DNA from: Certhia americana | Lineage: Eukaryota > Chordata > Aves > Passeriformes > Certhiidae | Length of the DNA stretch: 64,000 nt | Direction of reading: 5' to 3' | Assembly (NCBI GenBank): GCA_018697195.1 | Contig: CM031857.1 | Span: forward strand, 96,381,777-96,445,776 | In this document: positions 63,801-64,000 of the stretch, piece after piece | Position numbering within the stretch: the stretch's first letter is position 1 | Layout: each line of letters opens with the position of its first letter | Made by a program: the position numbers and the translations under genes | Notes under the pieces: generated by a model | Seen by the model: only the letters and a program-made list of their open reading frames with translations | Told to the model about the DNA's origin: nothing | Database searches by the model: none

Positions 63801-64000
63801 ACCTCTGGATGTTGAGTCCTCCCTACCAGTCAGAGCCAGCAAGTTGCTTCCTTACCCAAGACTGTGTTTGATGAAGACAATACAGCATTTCCTCTAAGAG
63901 AAAACAAGAATATCTGAACTTTTGGCCAGGGTGCTTCTCCCTGTCATGGGCTGAGATCAGCTTCTCTGTGTGAGTTCAACAAGGCACCACAAACCAGGAG
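60881..64000. other. AT-rich non-coding stretch to the window end
   Basis: No gene was recognised. An A11 run lies at 61137-61147 and a short CA tract at 62337-62349. A mildly GC-richer patch at 62090-62400 has only short open frames. Confidence 0.5.

Overview
The window reads as non-coding nuclear DNA of a vertebrate, almost certainly a bird. The decisive evidence is a set of degraded CR1 (chicken repeat 1) LINE copies of avian type. Other features fit: AT-rich single-copy sequence, scattered short microsatellites, A-runs, and no long open frame except inside one GC-rich island. I found no operons, rRNA, tRNA, CRISPR arrays, insertion sequences or other bacterial signals. No protein-coding gene can be named, and every open frame I inspected is short, repeat-derived or unlike any family I know.

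Layout. 1-3.8 kb holds one clear CR1 3' end and a second CR1-like tail. 3.8-3.9 kb is a composite TA/GA microsatellite. 3.9-12.5 kb is unannotatable AT-rich sequence. 12.56-13.05 kb is a rearranged CR1 on the minus strand that still shows reverse-transcriptase-end similarity. 14.6-15.6 kb and 22.4-24.25 kb are GC-richer blocks. The second has modest CpG enrichment and one exon-like segment. At 27.56-27.82 kb a CR1 3' end lies just upstream of the most striking feature, a strong CpG island (core about 27.96-28.26 kb). A plausible splice donor, a branch-point-like motif and two polypyrimidine/AG acceptors follow it on the plus strand, so this is the best candidate for a promoter and first exon. 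28.8-29.05 kb looks enhancer-like by motif content only.

From 29 kb to the end the sequence is again mostly AT-rich. It holds a CR1 at 44.4 kb (plus) and one at 45.95 kb (minus), isolated GC-rich segments at 50.0-50.4 and 60.4-60.9 kb, a pentanucleotide microsatellite at 56.5 kb, and several short local duplications.

Interpretation (inference): intergenic sequence, or a long intron, of an avian chromosome, with one probable promoter near 28 kb transcribing rightward. No new molecular system is evident. The items most worth testing are the CpG-island transcription unit, the 22.4-24.25 kb block, and whether the motif-dense AT-rich stretches are conserved non-coding elements. All similarity calls to CR1 come from memory of the family consensus, not from a database search.
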